Shown here in pieces: positions 63,863 through 64,000 of a stretch of DNA of 64,000 nucleotides. Below the pieces are notes generated by a model, which was not told the DNA's origin, searched no databases, and saw only the letters and a list, made by a program, of their open reading frames with translations. How positions within the stretch are numbered: the first letter of the stretch is position 1; each line of letters starts with the position of its first letter. This DNA comes from Synergistaceae bacterium UBA5827 (GTDB lineage: Bacteria; Synergistota; Synergistia; Synergistales; 79-D21), in the NCBI GenBank assembly GCA_002432945.1, contig DJHE01000019.1, positions 109,281 through 173,280 on the forward strand. The letters run 5' to 3'. A program made the translations under genes and the position numbers.

Positions 63863-64000
63863 CTATTTCTGGCTGCCTTGCCCCTTCCCCGGATTGTCGG
63901 AGTCTTCTCCTTTACCACCGGGATCGTCGCCATCCTCAGGCCCATTTCCGAGTCCCTTGTTGTCCTTTTCTTTCCCGTCGTCGTCGTCATCGTCGTCGTC
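63863..64000 (-). CDS. C-terminal end of a protein with an acidic low-complexity tail
   Basis: The last 45 codons before TAG at 63863-63865 are visible; the gene continues past the right edge. They begin with eight Asp residues and go on with Gly/Asp/Lys/Asn-rich sequence ending KGQGSQK. There is no other stop in frame, and a clear terminator follows. The function is unknown; such tails are common on secreted or surface proteins that bind calcium or the wall. Confidence 0.65.
   Translation of the reverse strand, partial: DDDDDDDDGKEKDNKGLGNGPEDGDDPGGKGEDSDNPGKGQGSQK

Noticed and set aside
63760..63990. 76-codon minus-strand frame beginning near the right edge
   Set aside because: It crosses the terminator at 63810-63837 and is out of frame with the Asp-rich C-terminus, which is the better-supported gene.

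Overview
The window looks like chromosome from a diderm, amino-acid-fermenting anaerobe, most probably a member of the Synergistota (Synergistetes). This placement is inference, because no rRNA is present. It rests on the following: outer-membrane lipopolysaccharide export genes (lptA, lptB) sit beside murJ; transport is devoted to amino acids (a complete livJHMGF operon plus a polar amino-acid ABC system); there is a Rex redox repressor, a potassium-dependent membrane pyrophosphatase and SpoVS in a diderm; a selenoprotein is present; and the DNA is GC-rich with very tight gene packing, many ATGA/GTGA overlaps and several TTG starts.

Layout. Positions 1-7.1 kb (minus strand) hold a shape and division cluster: mreB-mreC-mreD-mrdA(PBP2)-minC-minD-minE-rodA, running into a B12-binding radical SAM gene cut by the left edge. 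Positions 7.1-13.2 kb carry radC, a metallo-beta-lactamase-fold hydrolase, dtd, relA/spoT, recJ and lapA. Positions 13.2-18.6 kb carry a radical SAM protein, a phasin-like protein, secF-secD-yajC and rex. Positions 18.6-24.6 kb carry ridA, an rqcP-like S4 gene, rpoD-dnaG and hppA. Positions 24.6-28.7 kb hold the overlapping run guaA-larB-AI-2E family permease-mobB. groES-groEL with a perfect CIRCE operator occupies 28.8-30.9 kb. Positions 31-37.3 kb contain tsaD, a tiny zinc-ribbon gene, hslO, murJ, a lone plus-strand hydrogenase maturation protease, lptB and lptA. aspS-hisS, spoVS and malQ reach 43.4 kb.

From 43.5 kb the strand pattern is mixed: a plus-strand aminotransferase, a minus-strand three-gene cassette (two D-Ala-D-Ala-ligase-like ATP-grasp enzymes and a GNAT), small plus-strand genes ending in yerC, and then an Rrf2 regulator divergent from livJHMGF. 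An L,D-transpeptidase follows. Next comes the minus-strand set RMD1-ygiQ-msrA, where msrA has an in-frame TGA exactly at the catalytic cysteine codon (selenocysteine). mntP sits under a yybP-ykoY manganese riboswitch with a visible terminator switch. Last come a two-gene amino-acid ABC system, rtcB-archease, and the end of a protein with an Asp-rich tail at the right edge.

Most of the window is core housekeeping. The items most worth attention are the selenoprotein MsrA, the overlapping ATP-grasp/ATP-grasp/GNAT cassette of unknown product, the Rrf2/liv divergent control region, the RtcB with an altered metal-site motif, and several orphan maturation genes (larB, mobB, hydrogenase protease). 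No tRNA, rRNA, CRISPR array, insertion sequence or prophage was seen.
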